A stretch of 55,917 nucleotides of DNA. It comes from a virus. This document shows, piece after piece, positions 39,982 to 47,348 of the stretch. Every line of letters starts with the position of its first letter. Position 1 is the first letter of the stretch. The translations under genes and the position numbers were made by a program. The stretch covers positions 1-55,917 of the IMG/VR virus record IMGVR_UViG_3300023176_003489; one strand, 5' to 3'. The notes under the pieces were generated by a model that made no database searches, had not been told where the DNA came from, and saw nothing but the letters and a program-made list of their open reading frames with translations.

Positions 39982-40450
39982 CGCGCGGCCATCGTGGCAG
40001 TCGACATGGCTCACCGTTGCGACTGTTATTTCGCTGCGCTCACGGTGCTCAAGAGCGCAGATGGGCGCAGTTGTAGTGTCAAAAGACCAGCGTGTCTGCG
40101 CCACCGGCTATAACGGGCCGTCGGCGTCGTGGCCTGAAAGCGGCGACTGTATCGACTGGTGCCCAAGAGCGCGCGGCGAGTCACCACTAGACAACATCTA
40201 TGACCAGTGCCCGTCAATTCACGCTGAAGCAAACGCGCTGCTGTACGTAGACAGATCAAGCGTTGAAGGCGGAACAATATACATCACAAGTCCGCCGTGT
40301 ATGCAGTGCGCAAAGCTAATTACAAATTCCGGGTTGTTGCACGTCGTATGTTATATTGGCGAGCACGACATGCACCGCAATCCGTTGGATGTCGTCGAGT
40401 ACATTAAAAAGTGTGGAATAAGCGTTACGCTTGTCGCGCACTCGGAGTGA
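39962..40450 (+). CDS. dCMP/cytidine deaminase
   Basis: A 162-residue zinc-dependent deaminase. H87-A-E89 in SIHAEANALL binds zinc and shuttles protons, and C113/C116 in PPCMQCAK complete the site. The N-terminal part RCSRAQMGAVVVSKDQRVCA and GYNGP fit the dCMP deaminase family, which converts dCMP to dUMP to feed dTTP. In the context of the Asp-bearing synthase homologue it could balance dCMP and dUMP pools. Start uncertain: ATG 39962 is chosen (MTTTTT...), though TTG 39941 and GTG 39956 are in frame; the ribosome binding site is weak. Confidence 0.85.
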   Translation: MTTTTTNARPSWQSTWLTVATVISLRSRCSRAQMGAVVVSKDQRVCATGYNGPSASWPESGDCIDWCPRARGESPLDNIYDQCPSIHAEANALLYVDRSSVEGGTIYITSPPCMQCAKLITNSGLLHVVCYIGEHDMHRNPLDVVEYIKKCGISVTLVAHSE

Positions 40451-40456
40451 CGTATA

Positions 40457-42274
40457 GTGGCTGATCTTTCTCAAGTACAACTTCACCTTGTCAACAGCGT
40501 AGAGTCTGCGAATGACTTTCTTTCGTGGCTTAGCGAACGACGGCCACACAACGCCATCGCGATCGACACGGAGACGGGCGAGATACCTGGAAACCCGAGG
40601 CAGCATGCGCTGTCACCGTGGCACGGACGTCTTCGGCTAGTTCAGGTCGGTGATGGCATGCAGGGCTGGTCAATACCGTGGGACGAATGGTCGGGAGTGT
40701 TCTACCAGGCGATGGAGCGCTTTGACGGTCCGATCGTCTGCCACAACATCGCGTTCGAGGCACGCTGGTTTGAGACTCAGTCACGCTGGAAAATGCCATG
40801 GCATCGCGCGCATGACACGATGATTATGGCTCACATTGTCGACCCGCTTGGTTCAGGCGCACTGAAGCGTCTTGCCGCGCTGCACGTCGACGCGCGTGCA
40901 GTTGCATTACAAGACACTCTTGATCAAGAGCTATCAGCCAACGGTTGGACCTGGGGAACTGTTCCCACAAACTTTGAGCCGTACTGGTCGTATGGCGCGC
41001 TCGACTGCGTTCTTACAATGCGTCTCTGGGAAATGTTCTACGAAAAGTGCGGACCTAACGGCGCGTACCACAAACCGTATGAGCTCGAGATGGCGACTCG
41101 TAAGATCGTCACGAGAATGGAGATCAACGGCGCTCGAGTTGATCTTGACTACTCGCAGAGAAAGTACAACGAGCTTAGCTCATACACCGAGTCTGTAAAG
41201 AACTGGGCTAAGAATACGTACAACGGAACTTCTATAACGAGCAACATACAACTTGTTCGGCTGTTTGAGAGTCTTGGCGCTGAGATCACTGAGTTTACTC
41301 CGACCGGTCAGAAGTCTTGCACAAAGGATCAATTGAGGCTGCTAGCACAGAGCCCGATAGCGGAGGTCGCTAATCTCGCGGACACTGTTCTCAAGCAGCG
41401 TAAGGCCGACAAACTTGCTGGAACGTACTTTCTAAACTTTCTCACTGAGTCAATTGACGGCATTGTTCACCCGTCTGTGAAGACTCTTGGCGCTCGAACG
41501 AGCAGAATGTCGATCACAAATCCGGCGCTACAGACATTGCCGAAAGGCGATGACGTTGTTCGCCGAGCGTTCATCCCAAAAGACGATGACCACGTGATTA
41601 TCACTTCTGACCTCGACCAGGTTGAGTTCAGAATGTTCGCGTCTCTATCTAAAGATCCAAATCTAATTACGCTGTTCAACAGGGCGGACGCAACTGGCTC
41701 TGACCCGTTCACGGAGATTGGCAGAGAGATCTACAACGATCCGACGATGCAGAAGTCCGATAAGCGCCGCGCGCTGATTAAAGGCACGGTGTACGGAAGA
41801 CTCTATGGCGCCGGTGTCGCGAAGCAAGCCGTAACTGCCGGCGTTCCTGAGCCACAGATGCGACAAGTTTCTGATGCATTTGATCGCAGATTTCCGGGCA
41901 TGTCGTACTTTCAAAAGCAGATCGAGGACGCCGGCATGCGAAGGTTGCAGAGCGAGGGCCAAGGCTACGTATATACGTGGACAGGAAGAAGACTGCCGTG
42001 CGACGAAGACAGAGTTTACACGCTTGTGAACTACCTCATTCAGGGTGGAGCGGCAGAGGTCTTCAAAGCAAATCTTGTCAAACTCGATCAAGCCGATTTG
42101 ACTGAACTTCTCATCGTCCCGGTTCACGACGAAATAGTTCTACAGGCGCCACGAAAAGACGCAGACGAGATCAAGCAGATAGTGAAGCAATGCATGACCA
42201 CGTCTGACGGCTGGGATGTGCCACTGACCGCTGACGTAGACGGCCCGCTAGAGACGTGGGGCGACAAGTACTAG
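40457..42274 (+). CDS. DNA polymerase I family (family A) with 3'-5' exonuclease
   Basis: A 605-residue replicative polymerase without a 5'-3' exonuclease domain. Exonuclease motifs: AIDTET (35-40, D37 and E39), CHNIAFEARWF (95-105) and YGALDC (179-184, D183). Polymerase motifs: A, SDLDQVEFRMFA with D385 and E390; B, RRALIKGTVYGRLYG with K442, Y446 and Y450; C, VPVHDEIVL with H557, D558 and E559. Y446 stands at the position of E. coli Phe762, as in T7 DNA polymerase. GTG start with GGAG nine bases upstream. It follows the deaminase by six bases and overlaps the next deaminase. Confidence 0.95.
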   Translation: MADLSQVQLHLVNSVESANDFLSWLSERRPHNAIAIDTETGEIPGNPRQHALSPWHGRLRLVQVGDGMQGWSIPWDEWSGVFYQAMERFDGPIVCHNIAFEARWFETQSRWKMPWHRAHDTMIMAHIVDPLGSGALKRLAALHVDARAVALQDTLDQELSANGWTWGTVPTNFEPYWSYGALDCVLTMRLWEMFYEKCGPNGAYHKPYELEMATRKIVTRMEINGARVDLDYSQRKYNELSSYTESVKNWAKNTYNGTSITSNIQLVRLFESLGAEITEFTPTGQKSCTKDQLRLLAQSPIAEVANLADTVLKQRKADKLAGTYFLNFLTESIDGIVHPSVKTLGARTSRMSITNPALQTLPKGDDVVRRAFIPKDDDHVIITSDLDQVEFRMFASLSKDPNLITLFNRADATGSDPFTEIGREIYNDPTMQKSDKRRALIKGTVYGRLYGAGVAKQAVTAGVPEPQMRQVSDAFDRRFPGMSYFQKQIEDAGMRRLQSEGQGYVYTWTGRRLPCDEDRVYTLVNYLIQGGAAEVFKANLVKLDQADLTELLIVPVHDEIVLQAPRKDADEIKQIVKQCMTTSDGWDVPLTADVDGPLETWGDKY

Positions 42275-42591
42275 TGAATAGGTACATGGAAAAAGCGATA
42301 GAGCTCGCTCACAGCAGCAAGTGCAGGCACAAGCACGGGTGCGTTGTAGTCAAAAACGGAAAGATCATTTCAAAAGCCACAAACAAAAAAGTCGGAGACC
42401 CGTCCGTGGAGTTTCGTCTCGCGCTTCACGCGGAGTTTGCGGCTGTTGTAGCGGCAGGAACGCACGCCGCGGGTTCAACAGTCTATGTAGCCAGAGTCCA
42501 AGCAGACGGCTCGACTGCGCTGTCTAAGCCTTGTAAGAAGTGTGAAAATATGATGAAAAGATCTGGAGTATCTAAGGTAGTGTGGACATGA
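42274..42591 (+). CDS. Second zinc-dependent cytidine-deaminase-like protein
   Basis: A 105-residue protein starting at GTG in a TAGTG overlap; ATG 42286 is a possible alternative. The zinc site is H52-A-E54 (LALHAEFAA) with C87 and C90 (SKPCKKC), and GCVVVKNGKIISKATN is the usual preceding strand-loop-strand. It is short and lacks the long insert of dCMP deaminases. It resembles phage deaminases of the tRNA-adenosine/cytidine deaminase-like group. Whether the substrate is a free nucleotide or a nucleic acid is not clear. Confidence 0.78.
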   Translation: MNRYMEKAIELAHSSKCRHKHGCVVVKNGKIISKATNKKVGDPSVEFRLALHAEFAAVVAAGTHAAGSTVYVARVQADGSTALSKPCKKCENMMKRSGVSKVVWT

Positions 42592-43052
42592 CAATTTATT
42601 TGTGCGTCGATCCAGGAAAAATGAGCGGTATAGCCGCCATAAGCTACGACCATCAAGAAGCGCCAGAGCTAGTCGCGTCAGGCGAGTACGACGCCAGAAA
42701 CTATCATAAGCCGATCATAGAAACTATTGTAGCGTCTTATTACACTAAGACACCGATCAAGGTGATTTGTGAAAGGTTTACGATCAACGCGCAGACTGTT
42801 AAGAACTCTCAAGCGCCGTACAGTCTAGAGCAGATCGGAGTTCTCAAGCACTTGATGCTTGTAAATGGGCTTGAACCCGACGACATAGTGTTTCAGTCAC
42901 CGTCAGACGCAAAGAGAATGTTTGACAACAGCGCACTGAAAAAGTTAGACTTTTGGCACAAAGGTGGAGACGGCCATGCGCTTGACGCGATACGTCACGG
43001 TTTGTTGGCAGTCACAAAGGATGGCTGGGTGCCTCGTGCTTTGTTACAATAG
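42588..43052 (+). CDS. RuvC-like Holliday junction resolvase
   Basis: A 154-residue protein starting at ATG 42588 in an ATGA overlap. It has the RNase H fold signature of phage RuvC-like nucleases: CVDPGKMSGIA (6-16, D8), VICERF (59-64, E62) and GDGHALDAIRHGL (127-139, D128/H130/D133). These acidic residues bind the metal ions. It would resolve branched DNA during replication and recombination or before packaging. It ends the dense run begun at 37,918; an intergenic control region follows. Confidence 0.85.
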   Translation: MTIYLCVDPGKMSGIAAISYDHQEAPELVASGEYDARNYHKPIIETIVASYYTKTPIKVICERFTINAQTVKNSQAPYSLEQIGVLKHLMLVNGLEPDDIVFQSPSDAKRMFDNSALKKLDFWHKGGDGHALDAIRHGLLAVTKDGWVPRALLQ

Positions 43053-43141
43053 ATACTGAAGAAAAAACTTCAACATGTGCATACTTTGCACTGTAATATG
43101 TGATACAGTGATGATTACTCAACGACGACAAGAGGTTTTTA
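43053..43141 (+). promoter_or_regulatory. Intergenic control region with inverted repeat before the helicase
   Basis: It contains a small hairpin TGAAG-AAAAAA-CTTCA (43,057-43,072). CACTGTA-N8-TACAGTG is a perfect 7-bp inverted repeat at 43,089-43,110. TAATAT inside the spacer may be a -10 element, which would make the repeat an operator. AGAGG eleven bases before GTG 43142 is the ribosome binding site. Confidence 0.5.
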
Positions 43142-44938
43142 GTGGCAGTTCAGGTAGAACTAAGTCAAGACGGCTCCTCAATTCACATTCATGCTGAGTG
43201 GCGATACAAAGAGCTATGTAAGAGCATCCCCGGCGCGTCGTGGGCTGCAAAAGATGGTGTTTGGAAGGTTCCTACAAGTTGGGCCTCGTGCTTGGCACTG
43301 CGATCTGTCTTTCGCGAAGAACTTGAGATCGGTAGCAGACTAACAGACTGGGCAGTCAATGAGCGCACGTCACGAGTAGACCCGTGTAATTCACTCCGTG
43401 AGCTCGAGGCACTTCCAGACGGCGACGGCTACAATGAAGATCTGTTCCCGCACCAGCGCGCTGGAGTCGAGTTTCTCGCTGCTGCACGTCGCGCGCTTCT
43501 CGCCGATGAGCCGGGGCTAGGAAAAACAGCACAGGCTATTCGAGGATTAAAGAAAATCCAAGATCTCGGTGATGAGGTATTCCCGGCTCTCATCGTTTGC
43601 CCGAACACCGTCAAGAAAACTTGGAAACGCGAGTTTTCTCTTTGGTGGCCAGAGGTAAACGTTCAGGTTATCGCCGGGTCTGCGGCTCAGAGACGCAAGC
43701 AGTTTGAAGAAGAAGCAGACGTCTACGTGATCAACTGGGAATCTCTTCGAGCGCACTCAAGGCTTGCGCCATACGGGTCTGTTGCGCTTGCTCGATGCGT
43801 TGAGTGCGGGGGTCACGACGACAAAGTCAGTGAGACTCGTTGCGAGGTCCACCAACGTGAGCTAAATCAGATTGATTTCAAGGCGGTTGTAGCCGACGAG
43901 ATCCACAGATCGAAGGACCCAAAGAGCAAGCAGACGCGTGCGCTATGGTCTGCGACTGGCGAGGCCGACATTAGATTCGCGATGACTGGCACTCCAATCG
44001 CTAATGACGTTCTTGATTTTTGGCCGATTCTGCATTGGATTTCCCCCGAGGAGTGGCCGAGCAAGACTAGGTGGATCGACAGAATGGTCGACATCATGCT
44101 CAACGCATTTGGTGGCATGATGGTTCTTGGCGTAAAGCCGCACATGCGCGATGAGTTCTACGCCGCAATCAACCCGAGGATGCGTAGGATGCTTAAAGAG
44201 CGCGTGCTCCCATGGCTCCCGCCCGTAATCATGGACAGACGCGATGTCGAGATGTCGGCTAAGCAACGAAAAGCGTACACTCAGATGCAGGAAGTAATGA
44301 TCGCCGAACTGGAGCACGGCGATGCTATTACTGCGCCAAGTCCGTTGACACAGACACTTCGTCTACTTCAATTTGCAAGCTCTTTTGCGGAGATAGACGT
44401 AGACGAAATGACTGGAGAAATCCAAGTAAAGCTCGCTGAGCCATCGTGCAAGGTCGACGCGTTGATGGACGATATACAGAACGGAGACTTTGGAGATGAC
44501 TCAGTTGCCGTCTGCGCTGTTTCTAGGCAGCTAATTGAACTGCTGAGCGCGCGCCTAGAAAAAGCCAAAATTCCTCACGGGCTAATCACAGGCGCACAGG
44601 ACGAAGACGAGCGTCAGCAGGCAATTGATGATTTCCAAGAAGGAAGAATCAAGTGGATTCTCTTCACCGCGCAGGCGGGTGGCGTTGGAGTGACGTTGAC
44701 TGCTGCTCGGCGGCTTATCATGCTTCAGCGCCCGTGGTCACTTGTCGACTACAAACAGGCACTAGACAGAGTTCATCGCATCGGGTCAGAGATTCACGAC
44801 TCTATTTTGATCACGGACTACGTTACCGAGGGCACTATTGAGGAGAGAGTCATTGACGTGCTGGACGTAAAATCTGAGAACTTTGAAGAAGTCGTTCAAG
44901 ATAAAGCAAAGCTTCTCAAGATGCTAAAGGGAGAGTGA
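43142..44938 (+). CDS. SNF2-type DNA helicase/translocase
   Basis: A 598-residue superfamily 2 ATPase of the SNF2 type. A short N-terminal domain (1-90) is HARP-like in its GASWAAKDGVWKVP wording. LFPHQRAGVEF (101-111), Walker A DEPGLGKT (122-129), Walker B ADEIH (251-255) and MTGTPI (281-286) form the first lobe. A zinc-finger-like insert is C219, C222, C234 and H237. The second lobe has WILFTAQAGGVGVTLTAARR and the arginine finger QALDRVHRIG. Such phage proteins remodel forks or recombination intermediates. GTG start behind the operator-like repeat; it heads the recombination operon. Confidence 0.9.
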   Translation: MAVQVELSQDGSSIHIHAEWRYKELCKSIPGASWAAKDGVWKVPTSWASCLALRSVFREELEIGSRLTDWAVNERTSRVDPCNSLRELEALPDGDGYNEDLFPHQRAGVEFLAAARRALLADEPGLGKTAQAIRGLKKIQDLGDEVFPALIVCPNTVKKTWKREFSLWWPEVNVQVIAGSAAQRRKQFEEEADVYVINWESLRAHSRLAPYGSVALARCVECGGHDDKVSETRCEVHQRELNQIDFKAVVADEIHRSKDPKSKQTRALWSATGEADIRFAMTGTPIANDVLDFWPILHWISPEEWPSKTRWIDRMVDIMLNAFGGMMVLGVKPHMRDEFYAAINPRMRRMLKERVLPWLPPVIMDRRDVEMSAKQRKAYTQMQEVMIAELEHGDAITAPSPLTQTLRLLQFASSFAEIDVDEMTGEIQVKLAEPSCKVDALMDDIQNGDFGDDSVAVCAVSRQLIELLSARLEKAKIPHGLITGAQDEDERQQAIDDFQEGRIKWILFTAQAGGVGVTLTAARRLIMLQRPWSLVDYKQALDRVHRIGSEIHDSILITDYVTEGTIEERVIDVLDVKSENFEEVVQDKAKLLKMLKGE

Positions 44939-44939
44939 C

Positions 44940-45890
44940 ATGACAGTTCTAGAGACTCCGGTAGAAATCAAGCCAATACGCATATCCAACTCCGAGATTC
45001 AAACGTTTAAAGACTGTAGAAGAAAGTGGTGGCTAAGCTACTATAGAAGACTTCAGCCACGTGCACAAAAATACACTGGCCCACTGGCGCTCGGCACCAG
45101 GGTCCATGCGGCTCTAGACGAGTACTACTCGCAAGGAGTACCGCTTCTTGAGTCGTACGCAAAGTACGTCGAGATCGACAAGCAAGCGCTCATTGACTCG
45201 TTTAGGGACACAGTTGAACTTGACACTGAAGCCGAACTCGGCAGAATCATGCTTGAGGGCTACCTCGAGTGGGTAGAGGAAAACGGAATTGACGCAGAAC
45301 TAGAGATGATCTCGACTGAGGAGATCATCAGCATGCCACTCTTCGATGGCAGAGTCGAGTTGCAGGGAAAACTTGACATGCGAGTCCGCAGAAAGGCGGA
45401 CGGTGTTCGACTGTTTAGAGACTTCAAGACAGTCGGTGGCTCGTTTGCAGAGTTCGCCAGTCTTGCTCACATGAATGAGCAGATTCTTACGTACATGCTT
45501 CTTGAAGCGTATCAGAACAAAGATGGCGAGCGCTGCGACGGTGGCATCTTTACGATGCTCAAGAAGGTGAAAAGAACTGCTAATGCAAAGCCTCCGTTCT
45601 ACGATCAGATAGAGGTTCGGCATAATCAGTTTACGCTAAGAACTTTTTGGAATCGCATACACGGAGTAATTCAAGACATGCTTCGAGTACGTGACGCTCT
45701 TGACGAAGGCTCTGACCCGCACTACGTTGCGTACCCGAGCCCCAGCCGAGATTGCAAGTGGAAATGTCAGTTTTTCGCTGTGTGCCCGCTGTTTGACGAC
45801 GGTAGCGCAGCAGAGCAAGCACTTGAGGAGCTTTTCATTACAGATGACCCGTACAGCTATTATCAGACAAATGAGCCGAAAGGTAACTAA
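44940..45890 (+). CDS. Cas4/RecB-like PD-(D/E)XK nuclease with Fe-S cluster cysteines
   Basis: A 316-residue exonuclease. Nuclease motifs: LGTRVHAALDEYY (51-63, H56), LQGKLDMRV (141-149, D146), RDFKTV (160-165, D161 and K163) and NEQILTYML (179-187, Q181). One cysteine at the N-terminus (C26) and three near the C-terminus (C272, C276, C282) match the 4Fe-4S arrangement of Cas4 and AddB. No cas genes are nearby, so it is a phage recombination exonuclease making single-stranded ends. It begins one base after the helicase stop and precedes the Sak4-like gene. Confidence 0.88.
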   Translation: MTVLETPVEIKPIRISNSEIQTFKDCRRKWWLSYYRRLQPRAQKYTGPLALGTRVHAALDEYYSQGVPLLESYAKYVEIDKQALIDSFRDTVELDTEAELGRIMLEGYLEWVEENGIDAELEMISTEEIISMPLFDGRVELQGKLDMRVRRKADGVRLFRDFKTVGGSFAEFASLAHMNEQILTYMLLEAYQNKDGERCDGGIFTMLKKVKRTANAKPPFYDQIEVRHNQFTLRTFWNRIHGVIQDMLRVRDALDEGSDPHYVAYPSPSRDCKWKCQFFAVCPLFDDGSAAEQALEELFITDDPYSYYQTNEPKGN

Positions 45891-45893
45891 CAC

Positions 45894-46643
45894 ATGAGTG
45901 GTATTCAACGGTCGTTGACCATTATGGTCTACGGCGAGTCAAAGGTCGGAAAGTCGACATTCGCAGTGACAGCACCGTACCCGCGTCTCATGCTCGACGT
46001 GGAGGGCGGACACAGATTCCTCCCGATCAACGTAAAGTACTGGGACCCGATGCGCGAGGAGCCTCCTGTAGCAGATGGAAGCTGGGACACGTGCGTTGTC
46101 AACGTGACCGAGTACGACACTGTTCTCAAGGCGTACCAGTGGCTGCAGCTCGGTAAGCATCAGTTCAAGTCGCTGATCATCGACTCGATCTCAGAGCTCC
46201 AGGTAAAGTGCGTCGACAGCATTGCTGGAAAGAATCAAATGCAGATGCAACAGTGGGGCGAGCTTCTTCGTCACATGGGCGGTCTGCTTCGAGATCTCCG
46301 CGATCTTACGATGCACCCAGTCGCGCCTCTGGAGGCGATCGTACTTACCGCGATGGCAAGAATGGGTCAAGACGGTCGCTATCGTCCGTACCTCCAGGGG
46401 CAGCTTGCCATTCAGGCACCGTACTTCTACGACATTCTCGGCGCGGTTACCGTCGAGACATTCCCAAATCCTGACCCAACGCAGCCGCCAATCAAGGCGC
46501 GTCAAATGTACGTCGAGCGTACTAGCGACTACGAGGCAGGCGAGCGTGTTCAGGGACGACTTGGTAAAGTCGTCGATCAACAGAATCTCAGCGTCGAGTC
46601 GATGCTGGACATTGTCTTCGGCCCTCGGCCGAGTGAAAGCTAA
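45894..46643 (+). CDS. Sak4-like RecA-fold ATPase (recombinase)
   Basis: A 249-residue single-domain RecA-like ATPase. Walker A is GESKVGKST (14-22). A conserved LDVEGG (34-39) and Walker B SLIIDSISEL (93-102) follow, with VLTAMARMGQDGRYRPYLQG (150-169) as the L1/sensor region. This agrees with phage AAA proteins of the Sak4 type, which anneal or exchange single strands together with a phage SSB. The next gene is indeed SSB-like. RBS AAGG ten bases before the ATG. Confidence 0.82.
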   Translation: MSGIQRSLTIMVYGESKVGKSTFAVTAPYPRLMLDVEGGHRFLPINVKYWDPMREEPPVADGSWDTCVVNVTEYDTVLKAYQWLQLGKHQFKSLIIDSISELQVKCVDSIAGKNQMQMQQWGELLRHMGGLLRDLRDLTMHPVAPLEAIVLTAMARMGQDGRYRPYLQGQLAIQAPYFYDILGAVTVETFPNPDPTQPPIKARQMYVERTSDYEAGERVQGRLGKVVDQQNLSVESMLDIVFGPRPSES

Positions 46644-46677
46644 CAACAACAACAACACCAAAGGATAGGTGATAGAC
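46642..46677 (+). promoter_or_regulatory. AAC-repeat leader and ribosome binding site of the SSB gene
   Basis: The short gap begins with five consecutive AAC triplets, then ACCAAAGGATAGGTGATAGAC before ATG 46678. Such unstructured leaders favour ribosome binding and fit high expression of an SSB-type protein. The GTG at 46669 is in frame but lies too close to the AAGGA. Confidence 0.4.
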
Positions 46678-47274
46678 ATGACTAGCCTCAACTGGGGTGA
46701 CCTCATCAGCGAAGCAGGGGATGTTGGCTACGAGCCACTTCCCGACGGCGACTACGATCTCAAGATCGTGGAGGCAAACGCCAAGGTGACTCAGACTGGA
46801 AAGACGATGTTCGCAGTCAAGGCGCAGGTTACGACTGGCGCCCACGCGAAGCGTCTCGTCTGGGACAATCTCGTCGTTTCGACCGACAACCCGAACGCTC
46901 TCGCGATCTTCTTCAGGAAGATGGGAGCTCTCGGTCTCGGTCGTGACTTCTTCTCAACCAACCCGAGCAACGCTCAGATCGAGCAGGCGCTTGTAGATCG
47001 CCCGTTCCGCGGGCAGGTTGGCAGCCGCACTTGGCAGGGCCAGAAGAAGAACGAGATCAAGGCGTACTACTCGGCCAATCCGGCGAACGCCGTTGCCGCG
47101 TCTGCCCCTCCCGCCGCAGCTGCGGCCCCTCCCGCTGCTGCGCCAGCGCCGCCCACGGCGCCGGCTCCGGCTCCGGCCGCGCCGGTCGCTGCGCCAGAGG
47201 CCGCGCCTGTTGCGGAAGCAGCGCCCGCTGCTGCTGAGGCAGCCCCCTCAGCGCCGCCTGCTGCGCCGTTCTGA
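46678..47274 (+). CDS. Single-stranded DNA-binding protein-like, Ala/Pro tail
   Basis: A 198-residue protein. Residues 1-132 form a beta-rich domain (YEPLPDGDYDLKIVEANAKV, GKTMFAVKAQVTTGAHAKRL, RPFRGQVGSRTW) that matches the DUF669/phage SSB-like layout. Residues 134-198 are almost pure Ala and Pro with a few Glu, ending PPAAPF. A flexible tail with a terminal Phe is the usual protein-docking end of SSBs, although the acidic DDD before it is absent. It follows the Sak4-like ATPase and is closed by a strong hairpin. A direct role in replication and recombination is probable. Confidence 0.78.
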   Translation: MTSLNWGDLISEAGDVGYEPLPDGDYDLKIVEANAKVTQTGKTMFAVKAQVTTGAHAKRLVWDNLVVSTDNPNALAIFFRKMGALGLGRDFFSTNPSNAQIEQALVDRPFRGQVGSRTWQGQKKNEIKAYYSANPANAVAASAPPAAAAAPPAAAPAPPTAPAPAPAAPVAAPEAAPVAEAAPAAAEAAPSAPPAAPF

Positions 47275-47286
47275 TAGCTGTAGGTG

Positions 47287-47335
47287 AGTCGCCCGCTCCG
47301 TCTTCAGGGGCGGGCGGCTAGCCTGCAATTTCTTT
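47287..47335 (+). terminator. Intrinsic terminator after the SSB gene
   Basis: A 13-pair stem (two G-T wobbles) pairs 47,287-47,299 with 47,307-47,319 around a 7-base loop, core GCCCGC/GCGGGC. It is followed, after about nine bases, by TTTCTTTTC. The GC-rich stem and location between two operons support termination, though the T-tract is not immediately adjacent. Confidence 0.6.
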
Positions 47336-47348
47336 TCTAAGGACACAA

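Noticed and set aside
44940-45890. CRISPR-associated Cas4
   Set aside because: No other cas gene or array is near. Helicase, Sak4-like and SSB-like neighbours make a phage recombination exonuclease the better reading.
47018-47287. Arg/Pro- and Ala/Gly-rich frames overlapping the SSB tail
   Set aside because: They are out-of-frame readings of the GC-rich Ala/Pro codons of the SSB-like gene.
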